Below, in pieces: positions 15,753 to 24,280 of a stretch of DNA of 50,756 bases. The DNA is from DATAQC01 sp051005135 (GTDB lineage Bacteria; Actinomycetota; Acidimicrobiia; Acidimicrobiales; AC-14). A program made the position numbers and the translations under genes. Every line of letters starts with the position of its first letter. Positions within the stretch are counted from its first letter, which is position 1. The DNA lies in contig JBPCJQ010000019.1 of NCBI GenBank assembly GCA_051005135.1, positions 1 to 50,756 on the forward strand, given 5' to 3'. The notes beneath the pieces are model-generated. The model was not told where the DNA came from. It searched no databases and worked only from the letters and a program-made list of their open reading frames with translations.

Positions 15753-16970
15753 CTAGTTGGCCCAGCTCGACCAGGCGACGTTCCAGTCACCCAGGCCGTT
15801 GGTGGGAGACAGTTGCTTGGGGGTGCCGACCACCTTCACCACGTCTCCGGGCCGGCTGAAGTCGTAGAACCACTGCCCGTCGTCGGGCGAGAGGTTCACG
15901 CAGCCGTGCGACACGTTGTTGCGGCCCTGGTCGGCGACGGACCATGGGGCGGCATGGACGAACTCGCCCGAGTTGGAGATACGAACGTCCCAGTTGACCG
16001 TCTCGTAGTAGCCGTCGGGCGAGCTGCGGGGGATCCCAACTGTCGCCGAGTCCATCAGCACCTTGGCCTGCTTTTCGGACACCACGTGGATGCCGCTATC
16101 AGTGGGGTACTGGTCTCTGCCCGTGGACACGTCGACCGTCCGCACCACCGCACCGCCTGAGGTCACGGTCATCTGATGGGTGCCGGCATCCACTGTTGAG
16201 ATGTGGGACTCGCCGATGGTGAACGACATCGAGCGGGGCGTCACCGCCCAGACGCCGTCGCCGTCGTCGAACGCGGCCAGGTCTGCGCTCACCGAGACCT
16301 TCGTCTTGGGAGGCCAGTACGCCTGGGGGCGGTAGTGGAGCTCGGAATCGGAGAACCAGTGCCAGGCGCCCGCCACCGCCGGCGTCGCGGTGACGTTCAG
16401 CCGGGACTCGAAGGCGGCGCGGTCGTGCACCGGAGCCGACAGGTAGAGGGCCACGGGCATGCCTACACCGACGGTCTGGCCGTCGAGGGGGCCGATGCTG
16501 ACCTTCAGCACCTTGGCCGGGGTCAGGGTGGTGAAGGTGGACCGGCGCATGCCGGGGCGGCCGTGGGCGTCGGTGACCGTGGCCTCGACCGTGTAGGTGG
16601 TGCCCGGCTCGAGGGGGGCGTTCGACCTCCATTGCTGGGCGTCGCCGCTCCCCGGCAGCTCGGGGGGGCCGACGCTGGGGTCAGGCCCCGAACCGGTGAT
16701 CGCAGTGGCAGTAGCGGCTCCAGCGGGGTTGCGGACCGAAACGTGCACCAGCCGGCCGGGCAGGGTGCTGATCTGCACCGGGGCGTCCAACCGCACACCG
16801 GTGGCACCGTCGGAAGGCGACACCGAGACCGGCGGTAGCGGGTCTACGGGCGCCCGGGCCGCGGCCCCCGCCCCCGGGCCGCGCACCACGAGCCAACCCC
16901 CCAGCCCACTCAAGGCCACCACTGCAATGCCGGTGGCGACGCAGAGATGCACAGGCCGTAGGTGCCTCAA
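15753..16970 (-). CDS. L,D-transpeptidase with Ig-like domain
   Basis: Envelope enzyme that makes 3-3 cross-links in peptidoglycan. An N-terminal hydrophobic segment (CVATGIAVVALSGLGGWLVV) acts as signal or anchor, then come two beta-rich Ig-like regions (about 50-150 and 150-250) as in mycobacterial LdtMt2-type proteins, then the YkuD domain. The catalytic motif NNVSHGCVNLSPDDGQWFYD carries the HGC(V/I)N signature with its nucleophile Cys. A His earlier in the domain (GEFVHAAPWSV) fits the second catalytic residue. The start is TTG at 16970 by frame; GTG at 16952 also gives a good signal peptide. It ends four bases from wecB. Confidence 0.92.
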   Translation of the reverse strand: MRHLRPVHLCVATGIAVVALSGLGGWLVVRGPGAGAAARAPVDPLPPVSVSPSDGATGVRLDAPVQISTLPGRLVHVSVRNPAGAATATAITGSGPDPSVGPPELPGSGDAQQWRSNAPLEPGTTYTVEATVTDAHGRPGMRRSTFTTLTPAKVLKVSIGPLDGQTVGVGMPVALYLSAPVHDRAAFESRLNVTATPAVAGAWHWFSDSELHYRPQAYWPPKTKVSVSADLAAFDDGDGVWAVTPRSMSFTIGESHISTVDAGTHQMTVTSGGAVVRTVDVSTGRDQYPTDSGIHVVSEKQAKVLMDSATVGIPRSSPDGYYETVNWDVRISNSGEFVHAAPWSVADQGRNNVSHGCVNLSPDDGQWFYDFSRPGDVVKVVGTPKQLSPTNGLGDWNVAWSSWAN

Positions 16971-17070
16971 CTGAGGTCGATCCCGTAACCGAACATTCGA
17001 TCTACAGCATCGCGCTTTTCGAGTCGCGAATATGCACGGCGGATTATCGACGTGGTCGACTCCGAGGCCG

Positions 17071-17841
17071 CTACCGGCGAAGGGCGCGCCGGCTCCTCTG
17101 GCAGATCATGGACATCACCACCGCCCCTGCCGAGAGGGCCGCTTGGGGCGTCAGGCGGGACGCTCCCACAGAGCTCCACGCTTGCAACGGGACCTCCAGG
17201 AAGGCGTCAGGGGGCAGAGCCCGAGCGTGCCCGCAACCGGTGAGCAAGCGGTGCAGCAGCTCGATGTCGAACGCCCATCGCGAGCGGAACGGCCTCTCGA
17301 TCGCGGCCGAGAGCGAAGGTGTCGCCCGGAACACCTTGGCACCGCATTGGCTGTCGTACACCCGCAGCCCCAAGGCGATGCTCGCGGCCGAGGCGAACAC
17401 ACGGCCGAGGTAGTGCCGGCAAGGCGAACGCTCGATGACGCTGCCCAGGAGGGCGACACGCGAGCCGAGCACGGCCTCGAGGCTGGGATGGTCGCCGAGC
17501 ACCTCGACCAGTCGCAACAGCTCGGCGGGCGGGGTGGAGAGGTCGGCGTCGTAGTAGCCGACTACCTGGCTGCCATGACCGATGGCCCGTAAGAGGCCAC
17601 CGCGGACGGCTTCACCCTTGCCGACGTTCACAGGAAGGTCGACCACCTCCACGTCCGGCGCCACAGACTCGATCCCGCCCAGCACGCCGGCCGTCCCGTC
17701 GGTAGATCCGTCGTTCACGAACAACAGCCGGACCTGCCCGCTGTTGGCCAACCCCCCCATGGCGTCGACGTCGAGCCGGTGCTCTTCGTTGTAACAAGGC
17801 ACGACGATCACCGGAACACTGCCATCGGTCGCCTCGGTCAT
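17071..17841 (-). CDS. GT2-family glycosyltransferase (dolichol-phosphate-sugar synthase type)
   Basis: A 256-residue GT-A fold enzyme: VPVIVVPCYNEEHRLDVDAM, LLFVNDGSTDGTAGVLGGIE, LPVNVGKGEAVRGGLLRAIG and YYDADLSTPPAELLRLVEVL, the last with the metal-binding DAD. CGAKVFR and the later RSRWAFDIELL fit the DPMS/DPG branch that loads a sugar onto a polyprenyl phosphate. ATG at 17841 overlaps the upstream methyltransferase stop (ATGA). A single hydrophobic segment near the C-terminus may touch the membrane. It ends the four-gene chain starting at 21114; sugar and acceptor are unknown. Confidence 0.88.
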   Translation of the reverse strand: MTEATDGSVPVIVVPCYNEEHRLDVDAMGGLANSGQVRLLFVNDGSTDGTAGVLGGIESVAPDVEVVDLPVNVGKGEAVRGGLLRAIGHGSQVVGYYDADLSTPPAELLRLVEVLGDHPSLEAVLGSRVALLGSVIERSPCRHYLGRVFASAASIALGLRVYDSQCGAKVFRATPSLSAAIERPFRSRWAFDIELLHRLLTGCGHARALPPDAFLEVPLQAWSSVGASRLTPQAALSAGAVVMSMICQRSRRALRR

Positions 17842-18584
17842 CGACGGCGGCGCCCAAGAGCCCAGTAGCTCAGGCCCGGCAGGCCCCATCCCCTCGCACC
17901 CAGCTCGGCGGAGATACGAGCCTCTGCGACCAGCACCCCGGTGACCGCGGCCGTCAACGCTCGGCCGTGATCCCAGTGGCCGACACCCACAGGCTGCGAC
18001 GGACGCAGGCCAAGACGCTCGCGGGCCACCTGGGCCGCTCGCACCGCCATGAGGGCGTGGAACAAGCCTCCGCCGGCCAGGATCTCGACCCCGGCACCCT
18101 CCACCAGCTCGGCGCACCTGCCGGGCACGTACCGGCGATGATGCCGGAGGGCATGGTCGTGGGCGGAGAAGAGCCACGGGTGGGCGGGCACGCTCACCAT
18201 CACCCAACCCCCCGGGGCCACCAGCTCCACCACATCGCGCAGTAGCTCCTGGTCGGACTCCACGTGCTCGATGACGTCGAGCAGCATCGCACCGCCGAAC
18301 GACTGGCACGGACGCTTGTCGGTGAGCTCGACGCCGGGGCCGGGGCCCTCCGACGCCAGGTCGTCCGGCGTATAGTTGACGTCCCAGCAAACCACCCGAG
18401 AACGATGCGGCAGCCGCTGGCGGAGCTCAGCACCCAGCCACCCGTCGCCGGCACCGACGTCGAGCCACTCGGTGGTGGTCCTGAGGGCCCCATAGCGTTG
18501 AAGGAGCGACAGGAAGAACCGGCTGCGGGCGACCTCCCAGGGGTGGCGCCGGTCGATCGCGCCCTCCCGCTCGACGAGATCCAT
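17838..18584 (-). CDS. Class I SAM-dependent methyltransferase
   Basis: About 248 residues. Motif I is TTEWLDVGAGDGWLGAELRQ, followed by VVCWDVNYTP, the acidic post-motif GAMLLDVIEHVESDQELLRD and LVAPGGWVMVSVPAHPWLFS, a pattern of UbiE/Coq5-like methyltransferases associated with glycan clusters. The substrate is unknown. ATG at 18584 overlaps the preceding stop as TGATG, and its own stop overlaps the glycosyltransferase start, so the genes are translationally coupled and probably act on the same lipid-linked sugar. Confidence 0.87.
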   Translation of the reverse strand: MDLVEREGAIDRRHPWEVARSRFFLSLLQRYGALRTTTEWLDVGAGDGWLGAELRQRLPHRSRVVCWDVNYTPDDLASEGPGPGVELTDKRPCQSFGGAMLLDVIEHVESDQELLRDVVELVAPGGWVMVSVPAHPWLFSAHDHALRHHRRYVPGRCAELVEGAGVEILAGGGLFHALMAVRAAQVARERLGLRPSQPVGVGHWDHGRALTAAVTGVLVAEARISAELGARGWGLPGLSYWALGRRRR

Positions 18585-20167
18585 CAGGCCGGACTGACGG
18601 CGGTGTGTTCCATCGACGCCCTCCTCTTGATGCTGTTGACGCGAACAACCAGGCAGGCGGCCATGGCGGGAATGCCGAGGGCCAGCAGCATGTTGGCCAG
18701 CACCATGTGGCGGTAGACATCGGGGAACCCCACCGAGATCATCACCGCCCAGAACTCCAGGAACGAGCCCGCGGCGACGAACGCAGCCAGGCCTCCCAGT
18801 GCCCGCTCGCCGGTTACCAGCCTGCCATTGCGGGCGGTGGCGATCCCGACGTACAGCGTCGCCCCCCAGACCACGACCAGGACGGGTGGCCAGGCGTTCC
18901 GGAAGATCCCGCCGTAGACCCCGACCCGGTTCTCGATGGCCCCGGGCGGCTTGCCCGAGCCGGGCAGATAGCTGCCGAGGTAGTCCTGGCGCCAACGGGC
19001 CATCCCCTTCAGGCCGTCCGCCCCTGTTGGCAGGAGCCGCAAAGGGTGGGTGACGTAGAACGTGACGATGTTGAGAAGGGTGACGTCGTCGCGGAACTTG
19101 AGGTACTCGGGGCGCAGGGTGGCGGCCTTCGGGCTCTCCGGGTTGGTACCCGCAGCGTCGGCGAGGCTCGGATCTGCCCCCAGACTGCGCAGGTCGGCGG
19201 CCGGATCAGTGCTGTGGGGCAGGATCTCGCCGAACACCTCGGCGTAGACGTCCTGCCTGGTGAGCCCCACCGGCCCGGTCACGACTAAGTAGGCCGTTGT
19301 CCCCAGCAGAAGGGCGCACAACACCATGCCCGGGACTCGTGCCGCTAACCATCGCATCCGGGCTGTGAGACGGGGCCAGCCCGCAACCGTGAAGCGACCT
19401 TCTTCATGGCTCTGGTCGGAACGCCCGTGGGGCAACCACAGCACGGCCACCATCACCGCGGGGAGGAGGGCGGCCGCCTGGGTTTTGGCCCCGATCACCA
19501 CGGTGGCCAGGAAACCCACTGCAGCAAGGGTCGGCCACGTGGTGTGGCCCCGCCGCCACAGGGCCAGGAGCGCGGGGCACAGGGCGAGGGTGCCGAGGAG
19601 CTCCAGCGGTTCGCTGTAAGGAGAGATGAAGAACTGGGCTACAGCGCTGTCGGCTGCCAACAGTCCGACGAGGGAGGCGATCGTCACCCGCAACCACACC
19701 GGGCCCGGTACGAAGACGACCAGCGCCCCGACGACCAGGCCCACGATCAGCGCGCAAAGCGCCCCCTGAGCCCGAAGGTCGAGCGCCCCCGGCAAGCCGA
19801 GAACAGGAGTCAGGTGCTTGGCCATCGAAAGCAGCCACAGCTGCGACGACCGGAACACCCCGCCCGCTCCGTCGGCACTGCAGGCCTCGCCAAACCATCG
19901 GTGCGCCCTCCAGGTCGGGTACAGGTAGGACGAGGTGCTGGCATTGAACGGCGTGGTCGCCCGAACCCCGAGCTGGCACAGCAGGCGCCGGGCGTCGCCC
20001 TGGTCGCCCATGCCGACCGCGCCTCCCACGAAGAGACGGATGGCGATGATGACGGTCCAGGCCGCGCCGGTCATGGTTGCCGCCGTCGCGACCCGCGCCG
20101 GCTGGCTGCCGACGGTAGAGCTCGGGACGAGGGGGCGCCGTCGTGGGCGCGGAGGAGCGATCGTCAC
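18584..20167 (-). CDS. Polytopic membrane protein, GT-C-like
   Basis: About 527 residues with roughly ten hydrophobic helices, for example LCALIVGLVVGALVVFVPGP, LLGTLALCPALLALW and GMVLCALLLGTTAYLVVTGP. A long outside loop after the first helix contains ATTPFNASTSSYLYPTWRAH, and a second large loop sits near the middle. I see no unmistakable catalytic motif, but size, topology and neighbours fit a GT-C-type glycosyltransferase or lipid-linked glycan protein. GTG at 20167 overlaps the Septum_form stop (GTGA), which settles the start over any upstream codon. Confidence 0.75.
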   Translation of the reverse strand: MTIAPPRPRRRPLVPSSTVGSQPARVATAATMTGAAWTVIIAIRLFVGGAVGMGDQGDARRLLCQLGVRATTPFNASTSSYLYPTWRAHRWFGEACSADGAGGVFRSSQLWLLSMAKHLTPVLGLPGALDLRAQGALCALIVGLVVGALVVFVPGPVWLRVTIASLVGLLAADSAVAQFFISPYSEPLELLGTLALCPALLALWRRGHTTWPTLAAVGFLATVVIGAKTQAAALLPAVMVAVLWLPHGRSDQSHEEGRFTVAGWPRLTARMRWLAARVPGMVLCALLLGTTAYLVVTGPVGLTRQDVYAEVFGEILPHSTDPAADLRSLGADPSLADAAGTNPESPKAATLRPEYLKFRDDVTLLNIVTFYVTHPLRLLPTGADGLKGMARWRQDYLGSYLPGSGKPPGAIENRVGVYGGIFRNAWPPVLVVVWGATLYVGIATARNGRLVTGERALGGLAAFVAAGSFLEFWAVMISVGFPDVYRHMVLANMLLALGIPAMAACLVVRVNSIKRRASMEHTAVSPA

Positions 20168-21114
20168 TTGGGGCCGCCAGCCGTGCCCCGCACCGTGCCG
20201 GTGGTGGACGCACCCCCGGTATTGGCGATCCAGCACTGCGCGGAGCGTTTACCGGTTTCCCAGTCCCCCACCCGGGGGGCATCGGGCTGGACGACCAGCT
20301 CGGGCCGCGTCGAGATCGACCCGCCCAGGTAAGCGCCGATGACGGGCGTGCAGGCTTTCACGGCCATCGTCATGACGACCGCGTCGCCCGGCCAGGGGCC
20401 CGGGGGCAGGGTCGCGTCAGGGCTGGTCAGCTCCTTGACGTGGGGCCTGTCGCAGGTGACGTTCTTGACCGCGGCCGTGCGGCACAGGCGGAACCGTGCC
20501 GACCGGGGGGTGGCCATCACGCCGTCGAGGCTGAAGTCGATGGTGGGGCCGGTGGGGCTATCAGTCTGTGAGGAACCCTGGCAGACCAGAGTCCGATCCC
20601 CGCGGGCCCAGTCCGCGGCGGTGGGGAATCGAGCCCAAGAGAGGATTCCCCAGGTCACGTCGTTCGGTCCGGCCCCCAGATAGGAGCGAACGCGGCGGTA
20701 GTCGTAGCACTGCCCGCTGATGGACTGGTTGAGCAGCTCACCGTTGGGCCGGGTCTTCGACGCGGCCAACGGGCCGGTCAAGCGACTGAGGAACATCGTC
20801 TCGGTCTGGTGCGGCTGGCCGCAGGGAACCGGCGGGGCGGTGTCTGAGGGGATGGCGATCAGCTCGTTGGGATCCTCAGCCAGATGACACGTCCCCGGCC
20901 GCTGCGCCGACGTGGGCACCGGCGACGGCACCTGCCTGGCGAAAGACATGGCAAAGGCACCCAGGACGGCGATCACCACGCCGGCCAAACCGGCCAGGTG
21001 ACTCAGCACCCGGCCAGAGCTCAGGGTCGCCCTGCTCTCCCAACCGCGCCTGCGGCGGCGTGAACTGCGCCGTTCGGTCAATCTCTCGGGAGCTCCCGCC
21101 CCTGGTTGGCCCAT
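20164..21114 (-). CDS. Septum_form-family membrane protein
   Basis: 316 residues: basic cytoplasmic start, one helix (LAGLAGVVIAVLGAFAMSFA near 45-65), then an outside part with paired Cys spaced as in the Septum_form (PF13845) domain: GTCHLAEDPNELIAIP, VPCGQPHQTETMF, QCYDYRRVRSYLGAGPNDVT, RLCRTAAVKNVTCDRPHVKE and KRSAQCWIANTG. The family is tied to actinobacterial division-site or wall proteins; the activity is unknown. ATG at 21114 is the first Met before the basic stretch; ribosome site poor. It heads the operon of membrane protein, methyltransferase and glycosyltransferase. Confidence 0.8.
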   Translation of the reverse strand: MGQPGAGAPERLTERRSSRRRRRGWESRATLSSGRVLSHLAGLAGVVIAVLGAFAMSFARQVPSPVPTSAQRPGTCHLAEDPNELIAIPSDTAPPVPCGQPHQTETMFLSRLTGPLAASKTRPNGELLNQSISGQCYDYRRVRSYLGAGPNDVTWGILSWARFPTAADWARGDRTLVCQGSSQTDSPTGPTIDFSLDGVMATPRSARFRLCRTAAVKNVTCDRPHVKELTSPDATLPPGPWPGDAVVMTMAVKACTPVIGAYLGGSISTRPELVVQPDAPRVGDWETGKRSAQCWIANTGGASTTGTVRGTAGGPK

Positions 21115-21167
21115 GTCATAGGCCGTCAACCGTAACCAGACTAGGGGTCGGCTCGGGCGGTGAGGTG

Positions 21168-21431
21168 ATGGGTCGTCCCTCTGGGCAGGTGCCGGGTGCC
21201 GCCATCTTTTTGCCGACCGAGCTCGACGTGTACGTGTCCGCGATCGAAGGCCGACTGGGCACCCTTCTCGGCACCACCCAGGCACCCGGCGTCGCTCCGG
21301 CCGACGAGAGCGTCACAATCCAGATGGCCGCGTCCACTGGGATAAGTGGTCGCTACGTGACCGTGCCGGTGCGCTCCCTGGTGGGTTGGTCGTTCGTAGA
21401 CGAGGTCAGCGCCTTCGGCCCACCTGCCTGA
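21168..21431 (+). CDS. Hypothetical protein
   Basis: An 87-residue frame divergent from the Septum_form gene: PTELDVYVSAIEGRLGTLLG then TIQMAASTGISGRYVTVPVR and SLVGWSFVDEV. No family recognised, no membrane segment. The ATG at 21168 has GAGGTG directly upstream, rather close. Frames also exist on the other strand here, but this one has the more protein-like composition. Existence uncertain. Confidence 0.4.
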   Translation: MGRPSGQVPGAAIFLPTELDVYVSAIEGRLGTLLGTTQAPGVAPADESVTIQMAASTGISGRYVTVPVRSLVGWSFVDEVSAFGPPA

Positions 21432-21629
21432 AAACGGATTTGGCAAGGTCATGGCGTGAACCAGGGTCAATCCCCGCTACTCTTCGTCGGGAAGAAACTG
21501 CCGCCAAAGGTGTGACACGCGAGCCATTGCTTGCATATGATTCCGGTTTCCCTGGTCAGGCCGACACCTGCTGGGCAACGAGACGTCGGTCCCTCCCTCG
21601 GGCGGGGCTGCGAGAGGTGAGGTGCCGAG

Positions 21630-21791
21630 ATGTACGGAGGCGGTAAGGCAGTCGGGCCTGCAGCGGCCGTGGGTGGCGGCACCGCGTTGGCCCGCACCGG
21701 TTTCCCGGTGCTCGGCTTCGCCCTTCTCGCCCTGGCGCTAATGCTGGTCGGCTTCATGCTTCTCCGGGCAGGGATGCGCCGAGGATCGTGA
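21630..21791 (+). CDS. 53-residue LARTG-tail membrane peptide
   Basis: A short gene easily missed. After a Gly/Ala-rich lead (MYGGGKAVGPAAAVGGGTAL) comes LARTG, then a hydrophobic helix of about 20 residues (FPVLGFALLALALMLVGFML) and a basic end RAGMRRGS. LAxTG is the sorting motif of class E sortases, and the motif-helix-Arg layout is also that of exosortase tails. There is no signal peptide, so it is almost only a sorting signal. ATG at 21630 has AGGTGAGG upstream. A glycosyltransferase and an exosortase-like gene follow within 1.7 kb on the same strand, suggesting that it belongs to that system. Confidence 0.6.
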   Translation: MYGGGKAVGPAAAVGGGTALARTGFPVLGFALLALALMLVGFMLLRAGMRRGS

Positions 21792-21815
21792 TGGGGCGAC
21801 GGCGGTGGGCGGGGC

Positions 21816-23456
21816 GTGGGACGGCAGACGTCGGTGGGTAGCTTCCACGATCTCATCATGGCGGGTGCCAACGACGGTGCGTTCCTGCTGTGCGTGTTCT
21901 TCATCGGCTACGTCATCCTCATCGTCGTTCCATTTATGAGGCATAAGCCCGCGATGGCCGGTGACAGTCGGGCCTTCCTGTGGCATTTCATAATTCCCTG
22001 CCTCAACGAAGAGGCGGTGATCGCCGCCACCGTCGAGCGCCTGGTGCGAGACTTCCCCGGCTCCCACATCTGGTGCGTCGACGACGGCTCCACCGACGCC
22101 ACGCCCGCGGTGCTGGCCCGACTGGCCAGTCGCAACTATGGGGTCCATGTCGTGACCCGCCAGTGGCCCGACGCCCGCCAGGGCAAAGGCCAAGCCCTGA
22201 ACGCCGGCTGGCGGGCGCTACGCCGGTGGCGACCCCTCGACGTCGACCCGGACCACATGATCGTGGGCGTGATCGATGCCGACGGGCGGCTCGACCGCCG
22301 GTGCCTCGACGTCATCGCCGGGCCCTCCTTCTTCGGCGACCCTCAGGTAGGAGCGGTGCAGATCGCCGTGCGAGTGCTCGACATGTCGGCTCGGGCCCCT
22401 CACGGCCGGCTCAGCCGCCTGCTCGTGCGCCTGCAGGACGTCGAGTTCACCGGTGTCATCGCCGCCATGCAGAGCCTGCGGCGCCACATCGGCAGCGTCG
22501 GCATGGGCGGAAACGGCCAGTTCACCCGTTTGTCGGTGCTCGAGACCATCACTGTTGAGCACGGAACACCCTGGCACGGCGCCCTCCTGGAAGACTTCGA
22601 GCTGGGCCTCCACGTGTTGCTGGTTGGCAGCCGCACCGAGTACTGCCACGACACCTGGGTGGCGCAGGAGGGGCTCCCCTCCCTGCGCAGCCTGGTCCGT
22701 CAGCGCAGCCGCTGGGCCCAGGGCTCCATGCAGTGCTCCCGGTACTTCAGGCAGGTCCTGCGCTCTCCCCACATCAGCAACGCCGGCGCCCTGGAAATCG
22801 GGTACTTCCTCCTGCTGCCCTGGCTGCAGCTCGTGGGAGGCATCGTCTACGCCTTCTCCGCCCTGGTGCTCACGTGGTACGCCGCCACCACGCCCGGCGG
22901 CCCGGGGGCGTGGTTCGCCGCCGACGGCTGGGGATTGATCCCCCTGTTCTTGTTGTTCGGCCTGGCTCCTCTCGTCGTCTGGGGACCCGTCTACCGGGCC
23001 ACCGCAGCACGGAACATGAGCCGCACTCGTGCAATGGCCCTGGGGGCCGCCAACTGGCCGTACAGCTATGTGCACCACGTGGCCACATGGTTCGCCTTCT
23101 TCCGCGTGCTGCACTCCCGAGACGACTGGTTGAAGACCGCCCGCGAGTCCGATCCCACCGTCCCCGAACCTGCACGGGCAGCGTCTCCCGCCGTGCTGGC
23201 TGCTCCGGCGTTCTTAGTCCCGGCGGCACCTGCGTCGTCAGCCCCGTCCGCCCGGCCCCGCCTCACTGGCGTGACCAAGGCCGTCACCGACGACGACTGG
23301 GAGCAGGCGATTGTCCATTACCGCCAGGTTCGCCCGCGGGCCACACCCGCTCGCTCCTCCCGTCATCACCCCGCCGGCCGAAGGCCACGGGGCGCACCGG
23401 TTGTGGCACAGGCCAATCGGGTCCTGGCCGCGCCGGGCGCTGGGCCAGGATCGTGA
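21816..23456 (+). CDS. Processive GT2 glycosyltransferase next to exosortase
   Basis: A 546-residue membrane glycosyltransferase. One N-terminal helix (FLLCVFFIGYVILIVVPFM) precedes the GT-A domain: FIIPCLNEEAVIAATVERLV, IWCVDDGSTDATPAVLARLA, MIVGVIDADGRLDRRCLDVI (DxD), ALLEDFELGLHVLLVGSRTE (ED acid) and LVRQRSRWAQGSMQCSRYFR (QxxRW). These define the cellulose/hyaluronan-synthase-like processive class. Further helices follow, then a tail of about 110 residues rich in Ala/Pro with DDDWEQAIVHYRQVRP, which I do not recognise. The start is uncertain (GTG 21816, GTG 21834 or ATG 21858). The exosortase gene overlaps its stop. Exosortase loci with a partner GT2 are known (XrtG type), where the glycan may be linked to surface anchoring. 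Confidence 0.88.
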   Translation: MGRQTSVGSFHDLIMAGANDGAFLLCVFFIGYVILIVVPFMRHKPAMAGDSRAFLWHFIIPCLNEEAVIAATVERLVRDFPGSHIWCVDDGSTDATPAVLARLASRNYGVHVVTRQWPDARQGKGQALNAGWRALRRWRPLDVDPDHMIVGVIDADGRLDRRCLDVIAGPSFFGDPQVGAVQIAVRVLDMSARAPHGRLSRLLVRLQDVEFTGVIAAMQSLRRHIGSVGMGGNGQFTRLSVLETITVEHGTPWHGALLEDFELGLHVLLVGSRTEYCHDTWVAQEGLPSLRSLVRQRSRWAQGSMQCSRYFRQVLRSPHISNAGALEIGYFLLLPWLQLVGGIVYAFSALVLTWYAATTPGGPGAWFAADGWGLIPLFLLFGLAPLVVWGPVYRATAARNMSRTRAMALGAANWPYSYVHHVATWFAFFRVLHSRDDWLKTARESDPTVPEPARAASPAVLAAPAFLVPAAPASSAPSARPRLTGVTKAVTDDDWEQAIVHYRQVRPRATPARSSRHHPAGRRPRGAPVVAQANRVLAAPGAGPGS

Positions 23457-24067
23457 CGCGGCGAATGGCCGGCAAGTGGCCGGCGCCGCGGAGCGCCAGG
23501 CGGCGGGGTGGCCCTGCCACCCGCCGGGAGCTGGCACCGTCGCCCAGACGAGAATGGGTGGGTCGCGGGTTGACGGTGTCGGCAATGCTCGCCGGTGCTG
23601 TCCTGCTGGTTGCCGGTCAGGGCACGTTCCGCGTCCTCGAAGCTTGGGCCACCGGAGCGATCGCCGGCGGGATGCGGCTGGCGCCGACACACCAGGCTGG
23701 AACTTCCGTCTTCTTCCCCGCCAAGAAGCTGTTCATCGACTTCAACGTCACCACCGGGTGCACCGCAGCTCTGTTGATCAGCCCCTTCTTCGTACTGGCG
23801 GCCGGGGTTGTCGCCGTTGGCCGAACCTCTCTCCGCTGGGGCGTCGCCGCACTGGCGGTCACCGCCCTGACCATCTTCATGGTCAACCAGGCACGACTAC
23901 TCACCATCCTCGTCTTCATCCGGCGCTGGGGCTATCCCCGGGGGTACGACGTCAGCCACGTACTGGTCGGCACCGTCGTCTCCACGTTGGGCGTATTGGG
24001 CGGGCTGGTGCTGTTCGTCTCCTGCCTGAGACGAGGACCCCGACCCCAGGCGGCGATCAGTGCGTAG
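23453..24067 (+). CDS. Exosortase/archaeosortase-family transpeptidase
   Basis: A 204-residue membrane protein with a basic N-terminus and four or five helices. Three residues fit the exosortase catalytic set: Cys103 in NVTTGCTAALLISPFF, Arg148 in IFMVNQARLLTILVF (family N-x-x-R) and His169 in GYDVSHVLVG, each at a helix edge in the order Cys-Arg-His. The family cuts C-terminal tripartite tails and joins the protein to an acceptor. GTG at 23453 overlaps the GT stop (GTGA), with CCAGGA upstream. The protein is short for an exosortase and lacks the extra N-terminal helices of EpsH. A probable substrate is encoded 213 bases downstream. Subfamily not assigned. Confidence 0.78.
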   Translation: MTRRMAGKWPAPRSARRRGGPATRRELAPSPRREWVGRGLTVSAMLAGAVLLVAGQGTFRVLEAWATGAIAGGMRLAPTHQAGTSVFFPAKKLFIDFNVTTGCTAALLISPFFVLAAGVVAVGRTSLRWGVAALAVTALTIFMVNQARLLTILVFIRRWGYPRGYDVSHVLVGTVVSTLGVLGGLVLFVSCLRRGPRPQAAISA

Positions 24068-24280
24068 CTCGACGGGGTTTCCTACAATGACGGAGCGCGA
24101 GCTTGGTCCGGTTATCGATGCACCGATGCTGGTATCGTTCCCGGCCATGCTCCGCCTCCACCCTCTCGGCGACTCGCCAGTGGCCTACAAGCGGTCAACA
24201 TCGACCACAGACGACCGAAACCCGGTCTCGGCAGGTACCATCCGGGCATCTGTCGCTTACTCGTACAAGCGGGAGGAAAC

